44,266 nt of DNA. Origin: an uncultured Oscillospiraceae bacterium (GTDB lineage Bacteria; Bacillota; Clostridia; Oscillospirales; Oscillospiraceae). Made by a program: the position numbers and the translations under genes. The notes beneath the pieces were generated by a model. It ran no database searches. It was not told the DNA's origin and worked only from the letters and a program-made list of their open reading frames with translations. The stretch spans positions 1-44,266 of the forward strand of contig CAAEDD010000103.1 of the NCBI GenBank assembly GCA_900754515.1, written 5' to 3'. Shown here in pieces: positions 1-6,375 of the stretch (within the stretch, counting starts at the first letter, position 1; every line of letters starts with the position of its first letter).

Positions 1-2
1 AG

Positions 3-506
3 TATATGGAAAATCCCTTCCGGGATCTCGGTTCTGACGATCCTCTGTTCCAGGCCATATTGACCCTGTACTATATGGGGGCCTTCGAAGGCTGGCAGCT
101 GGAGGAATTGTTCCAGAGTGACAGAGAAATCACCAGGGCGGAATTCATCTCCCTGCTGGTGTGGTTCTACTGCAGAATGGGCGGAGAGGTACAGCAGGCG
201 CCGGATATGGACATTGCGGACATGGATGCGAGCCACTGGGCCTATGAGGCAGTGCTGACGGCTCTGGACCACGGATGGATAGAGCTGGATGAGAATGCAG
301 CCTTCCGCCCAGACGACACCATCACCAGGGGAGAGGCCGCCGCAGCTGCCAACAGGGCGGCGGGCCGAGAGCCTGATATGGAGATCCTGGAGCCCATGAA
401 TCCGGGGTTTGCGGATCTGCCGGAGGATCACCCCTTCTATGAGGACATCCTGGAGGCGGCCATTACCCACCCTGCCGACCATTATCTCTCGGCAGCCGGA
501 CTTTAA
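3..506 (+). CDS. S-layer homology (SLH) domain protein, C-terminal part
   Basis: The reading frame is open to the left edge, so the ATG at 6 need not be the true start and this is probably the C-terminal end of a larger surface protein. Counting from that ATG, the visible 166 residues are built of SLH-like repeats. The first (about 5-58) ends in ITRAEF. The second and clearest (about 69-118) contains SHWAYEAV and then ITRGEAAA. A third (about 134-155) is partial. SLH domains bind secondary cell-wall polymers and hold S-layer or surface enzymes on Gram-positive envelopes. The chain is acidic. No catalytic domain is visible in this fragment. A perfect hairpin at 561-596 follows. The family call is secure from the repeat pattern, but what the complete protein does cannot be said. 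Confidence 0.75.
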   Translation, partial: YMENPFRDLGSDDPLFQAILTLYYMGAFEGWQLEELFQSDREITRAEFISLLVWFYCRMGGEVQQAPDMDIADMDASHWAYEAVLTALDHGWIELDENAAFRPDDTITRGEAAAAANRAAGREPDMEILEPMNPGFADLPEDHPFYEDILEAAITHPADHYLSAAGL

Positions 507-560
507 GACACAGCCTGAAAAGTGAAACATAGCAATATCACCTAAAGCAAAATCCAATGG

Positions 561-596
561 AAAACCGCGGCAGAGAATTACCTCTGCCGCGGTTTT
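561..596. terminator. Perfect 15-bp hairpin, likely bidirectional terminator
   Basis: Arms 561-575 and 582-596 are perfectly complementary, with a 6-nt loop. The stem starts with AAAA and ends with TTTT, so each strand gives a GC-rich stem followed by U residues. It lies 54 nt after the SLH gene stop. Confidence 0.75.
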
Positions 597-694
597 ATGG
601 AGTTATTTAAATACAAGATCCTGCCAGAAAACATTATAAAAAAACACCCCTCGCTGGTAGCGGCACATTATTTATAGCGGAGCTTCGCCTGTGC

Positions 695-736
695 AAAAAA
701 ACTCCGGCTGTGATACGCTTAATATCACGGCCGGAG
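695..736 (-). terminator. Rho-independent terminator of the ftsH / GT8 operon
   Basis: Read on the minus strand, a 14-bp stem (arms 702-715 and 723-736, one G-T pair) with a 7-nt loop is followed by seven U residues (A-run at 695-701 on the plus strand). It lies 50 nt past the stop of the GT8 gene and is the only terminator seen downstream of that operon. The rest of 507-786 holds no convincing gene. Confidence 0.85.
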
Positions 737-786
737 ATTTAATTGTGTATGCCTTGGAGGAGCGAGCCGGGTTCACGCCTGAGGTA

Positions 787-1620
787 TCATAAGTCTATGT
801 TCCAGGCCCGGCGGGTAAGCTGCATATAGTGCAGATATAAAATGCCGAAGCGGTGGAGATATTTTGGCTTCCACGGCTTTTCCTTACCACAGAAATGAAG
901 GATAGCCGTGTGCTCCATAACCCAATGAAGGTCGCAGGTACCGCCGCTGCGCAGCAGGTAGTTGCTGAAGTTACGGGCATCGTAGTTCCACAGCACGTCA
1001 TCCAGGGGGAGTATCCTCTCGCTGTAAAGGGCGTTAAGAATGTCCTGATCCGGCAACAACAGCTCCTTCCTGTGCTGCTCCACGAAATCAAAGAGCACTT
1101 GTGGCTCGATCTCCTGCCTGCCTGCTTCAAGATCCATCAGTAGTACACCGGAGTTATAGTAATCTTCCTCAGTCCCAAGCCGTAGCTTGTTGACGCTGTT
1201 GGCAAGCTCGGTTTTGCCGGTGTGCGCCGCGGCGGCAAAGATGTTACCTTTCAATTTCGTCTCCCATAGGGGACGCAGCGGATTGATTATCAGAATATCC
1301 GGGTCCAGATATAGAATCCTTTTCAAATCTCCGGGCAGCAAAACCGGTGCCAGAAGCCGGTAATACATTTCCTTGGGGTACTGCCGGGTAACGGGTGCAT
1401 TCCGAAAAAGACTGTCATCCACCTCAATAGGGGAAAAGAGATAGCCATATGCTTCGCATTGCTGCCGGACGCCGCTGAGAGCCTCCTCCGGTATTCCGCT
1501 GTGGATAAGGTACAGAGAGAAGCTCTCCCCCGGATTGTTTACAGACAGGGAAGTGAGCATGACCTGAAGCTGGGGCAGGTAGTTTTGGTCCAGTGTGGTG
1601 AGCAGTGAGATCGTGTCCAA
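787..1620 (-). CDS. Glycosyltransferase family 8 protein
   Basis: 277 residues, the usual size for a GT8 enzyme of the GspA / LPS-galactosyltransferase type. These retaining enzymes move a sugar from a nucleotide sugar to an acceptor in cytoplasmic glycan assembly. Visible landmarks are the N-terminal strand ISLLTTLDQNY, the DxD-type metal/nucleotide motif DPD at 106-108 (in ILYLDPDIL), YYNSGVLLMDL around 154-164, the DQD triplet near 191, and the C-terminal HFCGKEKPW (242-250), matching the family HFxGxxKPW signature. The start is a TTG preceded by AGAGGAG; no in-frame ATG lies before residue 21. It is the last gene of the ftsH operon, 18 nt after the HdeD-like gene and just ahead of the terminator. 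The sugar donor and acceptor cannot be told. Confidence 0.88.
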   Translation of the reverse strand: MDTISLLTTLDQNYLPQLQVMLTSLSVNNPGESFSLYLIHSGIPEEALSGVRQQCEAYGYLFSPIEVDDSLFRNAPVTRQYPKEMYYRLLAPVLLPGDLKRILYLDPDILIINPLRPLWETKLKGNIFAAAAHTGKTELANSVNKLRLGTEEDYYNSGVLLMDLEAGRQEIEPQVLFDFVEQHRKELLLPDQDILNALYSERILPLDDVLWNYDARNFSNYLLRSGGTCDLHWVMEHTAILHFCGKEKPWKPKYLHRFGILYLHYMQLTRRAWNIDL

Positions 1621-1638
1621 GAGAGTTCTGCTCCTCTC

Positions 1639-2181
1639 TCAGCGCCGCATACCCATGCGGCTGACTGACATAACAACGCTGTCAATTCCCAGAAGAATGA
1701 GGTATATGCTTGCAAAGTAACGGATGGCCGTCAGAGTGAACAGAGGGCTAAGGAACATCATAAAGCCCAGAATAAGCCCGATAATGTTTATGACCATGAT
1801 GAAGTAATATACCCCGCTGCCGGCAACAAAGCGGATACTGCCCAGGTGGGACAATCTGGAAATGCAGTGAGCAATAAACCAAATTGGAAACAGCAATGTC
1901 AGCACCAGCACACCCGCACTGGGGTAAGCCACCAGCATTATGCCGGACATGACGCTGAGTATGCCGGAGACGAGGGACAGGCTGGGGCCAAAGCCCGTAA
2001 AGCGCTCAACTTCAATATACATCAGAATGTCCGCAACACCCATGATTATTGCGGCAAAGCCGTAAGCAAACACCATGCTCTTTAAAGCCATCTCAGGATC
2101 GGCAAAGGCCCAGATGCCCAATACTATAAGCAGAATACCGACAATCAGCTGGAGCCAGCCAAAACCGGAACGCCTTCTCAT
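1639..2181 (-). CDS. HdeD-like / DUF308 membrane protein
   Basis: 180 residues made almost entirely of hydrophobic stretches, about six membrane segments, with short basic ends (MRRRSG at the start, SRMGMRR at the end). The pattern of paired segments separated by small loops, with GxxxIxxGxxxL-like spacing, fits the HdeD/DUF308 family of small inner-membrane proteins; HdeD itself is linked to acid resistance in enteric bacteria. The start codon overlaps the ftsH stop (ATGA), so translation is probably coupled to ftsH. Location beside the membrane quality-control protease suggests an envelope-stress role, which is inference. No catalytic residues are evident. Confidence 0.72.
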   Translation of the reverse strand: MRRRSGFGWLQLIVGILLIVLGIWAFADPEMALKSMVFAYGFAAIIMGVADILMYIEVERFTGFGPSLSLVSGILSVMSGIMLVAYPSAGVLVLTLLFPIWFIAHCISRLSHLGSIRFVAGSGVYYFIMVINIIGLILGFMMFLSPLFTLTAIRYFASIYLILLGIDSVVMSVSRMGMRR

Positions 2182-4004
2182 TGTTTTTCGCCTCCTGTCA
2201 GAATCTCCATAAACTCATCGCCGGTGATGGTCTCCTTTTCATATAGGAAGTTGGCAAGCTCATCCAGTTTGGCGCGGTTTTCCTCCAGAATTTCTTTGGC
2301 CTTCTCATGTTGCTTCTTCACCAGTTCGACCACCTTGCGGTCAATGTCCTTCTGGGTATCCGGAGAGCAGGCCAAAGAGGTGTCGCCTCCAAGATACTGG
2401 TTCTGTACTGTCTCCATGGCCACCATGTCGAACTCCTCGCTCATGCCGTAGCGGGTGATCATGGCCCGTGCCAGCTTGGTGGCCTGCTCAATGTCGTTGG
2501 AAGCGCCGGTGGTAACGGAGCCGAAGACCACTTCCTCAGCGGCACGGCCACCGGTGAAGGTAGCAATCTTGTTTTCAATTTCTTCCTTGGTCATCAGATA
2601 CTTGTCTCCGGTCTCAACCTGCATGGTATAGCCCAAGGCTCCGGAGGTGCGTGGGATTATGGTTATCTTCTGCACTGGGGCAGAATTGGTCTGCTTTGCA
2701 GCCACCAGGGCATGGCCGATCTCATGATAGGCAACAACCTTCTTCTCCTGGTCGGAGAGAACGGCGTTCTTTTTCTGATATCCGGCAATGACTACCTCAA
2801 TGCTCTCTTCAAGATCAGACTGGCTGACTATGGTGCGGCCGTTGCGCACGGCACGCAGGGCTGCCTCGTTTATGATGTTGGCCAGTTCTGCGCCGGAGGC
2901 ACCGGCAGCCATACGGGCGATAGTGTGGAAGTCCACATCCTCAGCCGGCTTTATCTTTTTGGCGTGGACCTTCAAAATGGCCTCACGGCCCTGAAGGTCA
3001 GGCAGCTCAACAGGCACCCGACGGTCAAAACGGCCGGGACGGGTGAGAGCCGGATCAAGGCTTTCGGGGCGGTTGGTGGCAGCCAGAATGATGACGCCGG
3101 TGTTTTCCTCAAAGCCATCCATCTCAGTGAGCAGCTGGTTCAGGGTCTGCTCACGCTCGTCGTTGCCGCCGTAGCTGCCGGAGTTACGCTTCTGACCGAT
3201 GGCATCTATCTCATCGATGAAAACGATGCAGGGGGCCTTTTCCTTGGCCTGCTTAAACAAATCACGGACCTTGGAGGCACCCATGCCCACGAACATCTCA
3301 ACAAATTCTGAGCCGGAGATAGAGAAGAAGGGGACATTTGATTCACCGGCCACAGCCTTGGCCAGCATTGTCTTACCGGTTCCCGGAGGGCCTACCAGCA
3401 AAATGCCCTTAGGCATGGAGGCACCGGCCTCCGTATATTTGCCTGGGTCGTGGAGATAGTCCACGATCTCCTGAAGACTTTCCTTTGCCTCGTCCTCTCC
3501 GGCCACGTCGGAGAAACGGATGCCCTTAGTGGACTGAACATAGACCTTTGCATTGCTTCTTCCCAAACCGAAAGAAAGTGAGTCCTTGCCTCCGACCTGC
3601 TCCATCATCTTTTTGCTCATATACTGACCAAGCCCCACAAAGATAAGAATGGGCAGCACAAAGGTCAGCAGAAAACTCCACAAGGGAGAGGTGGGTTCCT
3701 CAATGACCCGGTCAAACTCTGCCCCGCAGTCATGCAGACGCTGGGTAAGGCTGGGGTCATCCATTGGCCCGGTCCTGTATACCTTGGTTTGGTCCTTGTC
3801 CGTAAAGATAATTTGCGTATCCTCCACCTGAACTAGACCAATGTTTCCCTCGTCAATCATGTCCATAAAGGTACCGTAGTCCACATCCACTACCTGGTTT
3901 TGGGTAAGCAGAGGAGCCACAATAAGATTAAACAGGAAAATTATCAACAATACGATGCCGTAATAATATAAAAGCGGCTTCTTAGGTGATTTTACTTCTT
4001 TCAT
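2178..4004 (-). CDS. ftsH: ATP-dependent zinc metalloprotease FtsH
   Basis: 608 residues, a typical FtsH. Two N-terminal membrane segments (about 13-32 and 107-127) flank an extracytoplasmic domain. The AAA module has Walker A GPPGTGKT (205-212), Walker B VFIDEIDA (261-268) and the second region of homology ATNRPESLDPALTRPGRFDR (309-328). The protease domain carries the zinc motif HEIGH (427-431), with Ile where HEAGH is commoner, and a downstream acidic ligand in GASNDIEQAT. The protein forms a membrane hexamer that extracts and degrades unstable membrane proteins and some regulators. It is preceded by AAAGGAGTAAACC and lies 14 nt after the coiled-coil gene. It overlaps the HdeD-like gene by 4 nt. 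Identification is certain. Confidence 0.98.
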   Translation of the reverse strand: MKEVKSPKKPLLYYYGIVLLIIFLFNLIVAPLLTQNQVVDVDYGTFMDMIDEGNIGLVQVEDTQIIFTDKDQTKVYRTGPMDDPSLTQRLHDCGAEFDRVIEEPTSPLWSFLLTFVLPILIFVGLGQYMSKKMMEQVGGKDSLSFGLGRSNAKVYVQSTKGIRFSDVAGEDEAKESLQEIVDYLHDPGKYTEAGASMPKGILLVGPPGTGKTMLAKAVAGESNVPFFSISGSEFVEMFVGMGASKVRDLFKQAKEKAPCIVFIDEIDAIGQKRNSGSYGGNDEREQTLNQLLTEMDGFEENTGVIILAATNRPESLDPALTRPGRFDRRVPVELPDLQGREAILKVHAKKIKPAEDVDFHTIARMAAGASGAELANIINEAALRAVRNGRTIVSQSDLEESIEVVIAGYQKKNAVLSDQEKKVVAYHEIGHALVAAKQTNSAPVQKITIIPRTSGALGYTMQVETGDKYLMTKEEIENKIATFTGGRAAEEVVFGSVTTGASNDIEQATKLARAMITRYGMSEEFDMVAMETVQNQYLGGDTSLACSPDTQKDIDRKVVELVKKQHEKAKEILEENRAKLDELANFLYEKETITGDEFMEILTGGEKQ

Positions 4005-4018
4005 GGTTTACTCCTTTC

Positions 4019-4435
4019 CTATTGCTCCTGCTTCATCAGTTCCGTATCAATGGCGTCCATTGATATCAGCAGAGCCCGGTCCGCCGCCTGGTGGGCAAAG
4101 TCCAGGGCATATTCGGCCAGCAGGATTTTTGCCTCTGCCAGAGCATTGTCATCCGGACAGTCACCAGCCACGGCCTGAAGCTCAGCCTTCGCATCCTGAA
4201 TGAGCTGCTCCATTTTTTCATAACTTTCAGAGAGTACTGAGACAAGGTCCGACTTTGACAGGCGCAGCTTTTCACGCAGGGATAATTCCGTCTCGGTGCA
4301 TTCCTGCCTCAGCGCTTCTATCTCCCGGCTCAGCTGGCTGTGATTAGCAGTCTCACTTATGTGAATACGGCTGTGCAGCCTCCCAACCTTGTCATCCAAC
4401 TGACACAGCTTAACAGAGAGAATTTCGTGTGCCAC
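4019..4435 (-). CDS. Uncharacterised coiled-coil protein heading the ftsH operon
   Basis: 138 residues with no family I recognise. About residues 5-95 are strongly helical and charged, with heptad-like spacing of Leu/Ile (LCQLDDKVGRLHSRI, then IEALRQECTETELSLREKL), pointing to a coiled coil. No signal peptide or membrane segment is visible. The start is GTG, chosen because GGGAGGTG lies 6 nt upstream; an ATG two bases further upstream is in another frame. It is the first gene after a consensus-like sigma-A promoter (4459-4487) and sits 14 nt before ftsH, so it is co-expressed with the protease. It could be an adaptor or a scaffold, but nothing in the sequence proves this. Confidence 0.7.
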   Translation of the reverse strand: MAHEILSVKLCQLDDKVGRLHSRIHISETANHSQLSREIEALRQECTETELSLREKLRLSKSDLVSVLSESYEKMEQLIQDAKAELQAVAGDCPDDNALAEAKILLAEYALDFAHQAADRALLISMDAIDTELMKQEQ

Positions 4436-4458
4436 ATTAACACCTCCCGACTGTCCAT

Positions 4459-4487
4459 ATTGTAAGCGAATCCCGGCAAAGACTCAA
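4459..4487 (-). promoter_or_regulatory. Sigma-A promoter of the coiled-coil / ftsH / hdeD / GT8 operon
   Basis: On the minus strand: -35 TTGAGT (4482-4487), a 17-nt spacer, and -10 TACAAT (4459-4464). It lies about 25 nt upstream of the GTG start of the coiled-coil gene. Confidence 0.75.
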
Positions 4488-4525
4488 TTAGCAAAATTTC
4501 CGTCATGTAACAGTATTTGATTGAT

Positions 4526-4568
4526 AAAACGGCAAAAGTGTAAAAATATTTTACACTTTTGCCGTTTT
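4526..4568 (-). terminator. 20-bp perfect palindrome, terminator of tetR
   Basis: Arms 4526-4545 and 4549-4568 are perfect complements around a 3-nt loop, beginning AAAACGGC and ending GCCGTTTT. It lies 24 nt downstream of the tetR stop, so it most simply terminates that gene. The AT-rich inner part (GTGTAAAA / TTTTACAC) could also be a protein-binding site. Confidence 0.75.
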
Positions 4569-4591
4569 GACAATACATGGAAATTTCCCGT

Positions 4592-5134
4592 TCAGCTTAC
4601 CCCCGTCGGGGATATTCCCTCGGTTATAAGGCGAAATACGGTATGTACGATCTGATCCAGATTCTTTGTATCCTCCTCCGTCCAATTGCGAAAGAGGCCA
4701 AGAAACGCCTGGCTGTGGTATCGGAGAATCAGCCTGACCTCAAAGCGGGTGCAGTTTTGGTAGAGTCCCTCTTCGTCGCACACCTGCTGGAACAGGCGCT
4801 GAAAGTACTGACTTAGAAACTGTTCCATCTCTTCCCTGTAATTGCTCTCCATACTTTTTTTCACATAGGGTAGAGAGTTGATGGCCACAAGGAAAAGCTT
4901 GCGCAAGCGTGCCTCGCCGTTTTCTGCGTACTGGGTTTCCAAAAGGTTCTGTTCAATGTTGCGCTCCAGCATCCAGCGAAAGAGTGCGGGAATATCCTCG
5001 AAGTGGTAGTAAAAAGCCTGCCGGGTTATGTGGCATTCCTCCACGATGTCCTTAACAGTGAGCTTTTTTATATTCTTATCCATCAAAAGAGTCTTCGCCG
5101 CCTGGGCGATAGTCTGTTTCATGTCGGCTGCCAC
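4592..5134 (-). CDS. TetR-family transcriptional regulator
   Basis: 180 residues. The N-terminal TetR DNA-binding domain is clear: an alpha-helical start (TIAQAAKTLLMDK), then the helix-turn-helix in LTVKDIVEECHITRQAFYYHF (about 25-45), whose FYYHF end is the family hallmark. The C-terminal ligand/dimer half (about 50-180) is helical, and its start (PALFRWMLERNIEQ) recalls DhaS-like regulators, a weak resemblance. The start is GTG: GGGGAGGAATTATT lies just before it, whereas the ATG four codons later has no ribosome site. The gene stands alone between a promoter and a terminator. A 14-bp palindrome covers its -10 element, which suggests autorepression. Its ligand and target are unknown. Confidence 0.88.
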   Translation of the reverse strand: MAADMKQTIAQAAKTLLMDKNIKKLTVKDIVEECHITRQAFYYHFEDIPALFRWMLERNIEQNLLETQYAENGEARLRKLFLVAINSLPYVKKSMESNYREEMEQFLSQYFQRLFQQVCDEEGLYQNCTRFEVRLILRYHSQAFLGLFRNWTEEDTKNLDQIVHTVFRLITEGISPTGVS

Positions 5135-5180
5135 AATAATTCCTCCCCGGGAAAAACTCAGTCAAGTACAAGCAAGTATA

Positions 5181-5209
5181 ATTATACTATTTCTCCGAAA
5201 GATTATCAA
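5181..5209 (-). promoter_or_regulatory. tetR promoter with palindrome over the -10
   Basis: On the minus strand: -35 TTGATA (5204-5209), a 17-nt spacer, and a perfect -10 TATAAT (5181-5186). The perfect palindrome AGTATAATTATACT (5175-5188) covers the -10, the expected place for a TetR autoregulatory operator. Confidence 0.78.
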
Positions 5210-5315
5210 GGATGCCAGGACGGCAGAGCGAGAAATATTTGACAAAAAATTCCCGAGTTTGACTTTCAACGGCTTACAGTAACATATGCTTTTTGAAGCT
5301 GGAGAAAATTCCTCC

Positions 5316-5900
5316 TCATACGTTTTCAGCGCGGTTTTTCAGCTTGCATATACTTTGTGTCATTGTACCCATGGGACAGAATGCGCACCAGGTTCTGGGC
5401 CTGTAAAGTACCATAACGATGAGGCCAATGAGAGTTGAGGTAAGCATGAGGCTATAAAAGCCAAAGGAAAACTGTGCAACCCAGCCGGGAGCTGAACCGG
5501 AAGCATAAGCCCAGTCCCATGGGACCCGGAAAGTCCAAAAGAGTTTGACGGCTTCTTTGAGTGATGCGGCTCCGGCAGCTACCATATAGGTCTGGAGCAG
5601 CATGCTGCCAAACATGGTCAAAAAGAAAACAAGAAAGCCATAGCGGAACCACTTGGAACTGAGCCATCGAGGACTTGATTTGCCTCTGGACAATTTGCAG
5701 CTTCCGCCAAGTTTGTTGAACAGCTGACCACGGCCACAGAGATTGTTGCAGAAAAACTTATTGCCTCCAACCGCAGCAAAGATAAGCGGCAGCAGAAAAT
5801 CTATGAGCCCAAGCCAGGCAAAGAGTATGTTGAAAAAGCCCAGAGCAAAATACACAATTGACCATATCCACAGAAAATCATACCAGTGAGTCTTCTTCAT
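5316..5900 (-). CDS. NapH/NosR-like membrane Fe-S electron-transfer protein
   Basis: 194 residues from the ATG that overlaps the ferredoxin stop (ATGA); the longer frame upstream is the ferredoxin coding region out of frame. Four or so membrane segments (about 10-28, 30-48, 86-108, 150-168) are visible. Two Cys pairs sit at membrane-loop positions: FFCNNLCGRGQLF (C51, C55) and TWCAFCPMGTMT (C172, C175). This is the 4Fe-4S_5-type arrangement of the NapH/NosR/CcoG membrane ferredoxins, which pass electrons across or along the membrane. In the first motif the usual Pro after the second Cys is Gly. It is co-translated with the small 2[4Fe-4S] ferredoxin just upstream, its probable partner. No quinone or terminal reductase gene is adjacent. 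Confidence 0.75.
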   Translation of the reverse strand: MKKTHWYDFLWIWSIVYFALGFFNILFAWLGLIDFLLPLIFAAVGGNKFFCNNLCGRGQLFNKLGGSCKLSRGKSSPRWLSSKWFRYGFLVFFLTMFGSMLLQTYMVAAGAASLKEAVKLFWTFRVPWDWAYASGSAPGWVAQFSFGFYSLMLTSTLIGLIVMVLYRPRTWCAFCPMGTMTQSICKLKNRAENV

Positions 5901-6106
5901 GCCTGAACCCTCTCTTCCACAGTAATGCAAGCTGCCGGGCATATGCCTGCGCATCGGCCGCAGCCCACGCACAGGCTGTCGTCCACCTGGGCATAGCAGC
6001 CTTTGAACACGGATATGGCAGATCTGGGACAGACTTTTGTACAGGCGCCGCAGGCAACGCAGCGTTTTTTGTCTATGTGGGCAAATCTCTTAGACAACAT
6101 TTTCAT
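5897..6106 (-). CDS. 2[4Fe-4S] ferredoxin
   Basis: 69 residues with two complete cluster motifs: CVACGACTKVCP (C16, C19, C22, C26) and CVGCGRCAGICP (C46, C49, C52, C56). This is the classic clostridial-type low-potential electron carrier, here with a short basic N-terminus and no membrane segment. AAAGGAG precedes the ATG. Its stop overlaps the start of the membrane Fe-S protein by the ATGA arrangement, so the two are made together, and it likely feeds electrons to or from that protein. I could not settle on a promoter for it; an inverted repeat at 6235-6250 lies upstream. Confidence 0.92.
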   Translation of the reverse strand: MKMLSKRFAHIDKKRCVACGACTKVCPRSAISVFKGCYAQVDDSLCVGCGRCAGICPAACITVEERVQA

Positions 6107-6234
6107 TCTCCTTTATCCGGACTGACCCGGGTAATTTGCCGTCTCAGGAGCAAGAACCCTGCGCGGCAGCAGGCAAACAATAACACAATTCTGGGCTTCT
6201 GTATGTAACAGAGTCACCCAGTTGTACTACGTAA

Positions 6235-6250
6235 TTCATAATGATATGAA
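6235..6250. promoter_or_regulatory. Inverted repeat between ferredoxin and repeat-protein genes
   Basis: TTCATA, a 4-nt spacer, and TATGAA form a 6-bp inverted repeat in the 269-nt divergent gap (6107-6375). It lies about 20 nt upstream of the -35 of the plus-strand gene and could be an operator for either gene. It is short and AT-rich, so chance is possible. Confidence 0.3.
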
Positions 6251-6269
6251 GTTATGTTTACTTTGCTCC

Positions 6270-6298
6270 TTGAAATTAGCTGAAACATATGGTAAAAT
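6270..6298 (+). promoter_or_regulatory. Sigma-A promoter of the repeat-stalk surface protein
   Basis: -35 TTGAAA (6270-6275), 17-nt spacer, -10 TAAAAT (6293-6298). GGAGGA at 6365-6370 is the ribosome site of the downstream gene, leaving an untranslated leader of roughly 70 nt. Confidence 0.72.
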
Positions 6299-6375
6299 AA
6301 ATCGTCAATAAGAATGAATAAAACGTAGTTCCAGATCAATTAGCTGGAAAATACGCTCGTTTTTGGAGGATACAT

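Noticed and set aside
2307..3311. 334-codon plus-strand frame across ftsH
   Set aside because: It lies antisense to the AAA and protease motifs of FtsH, and no domain is recognisable in it.
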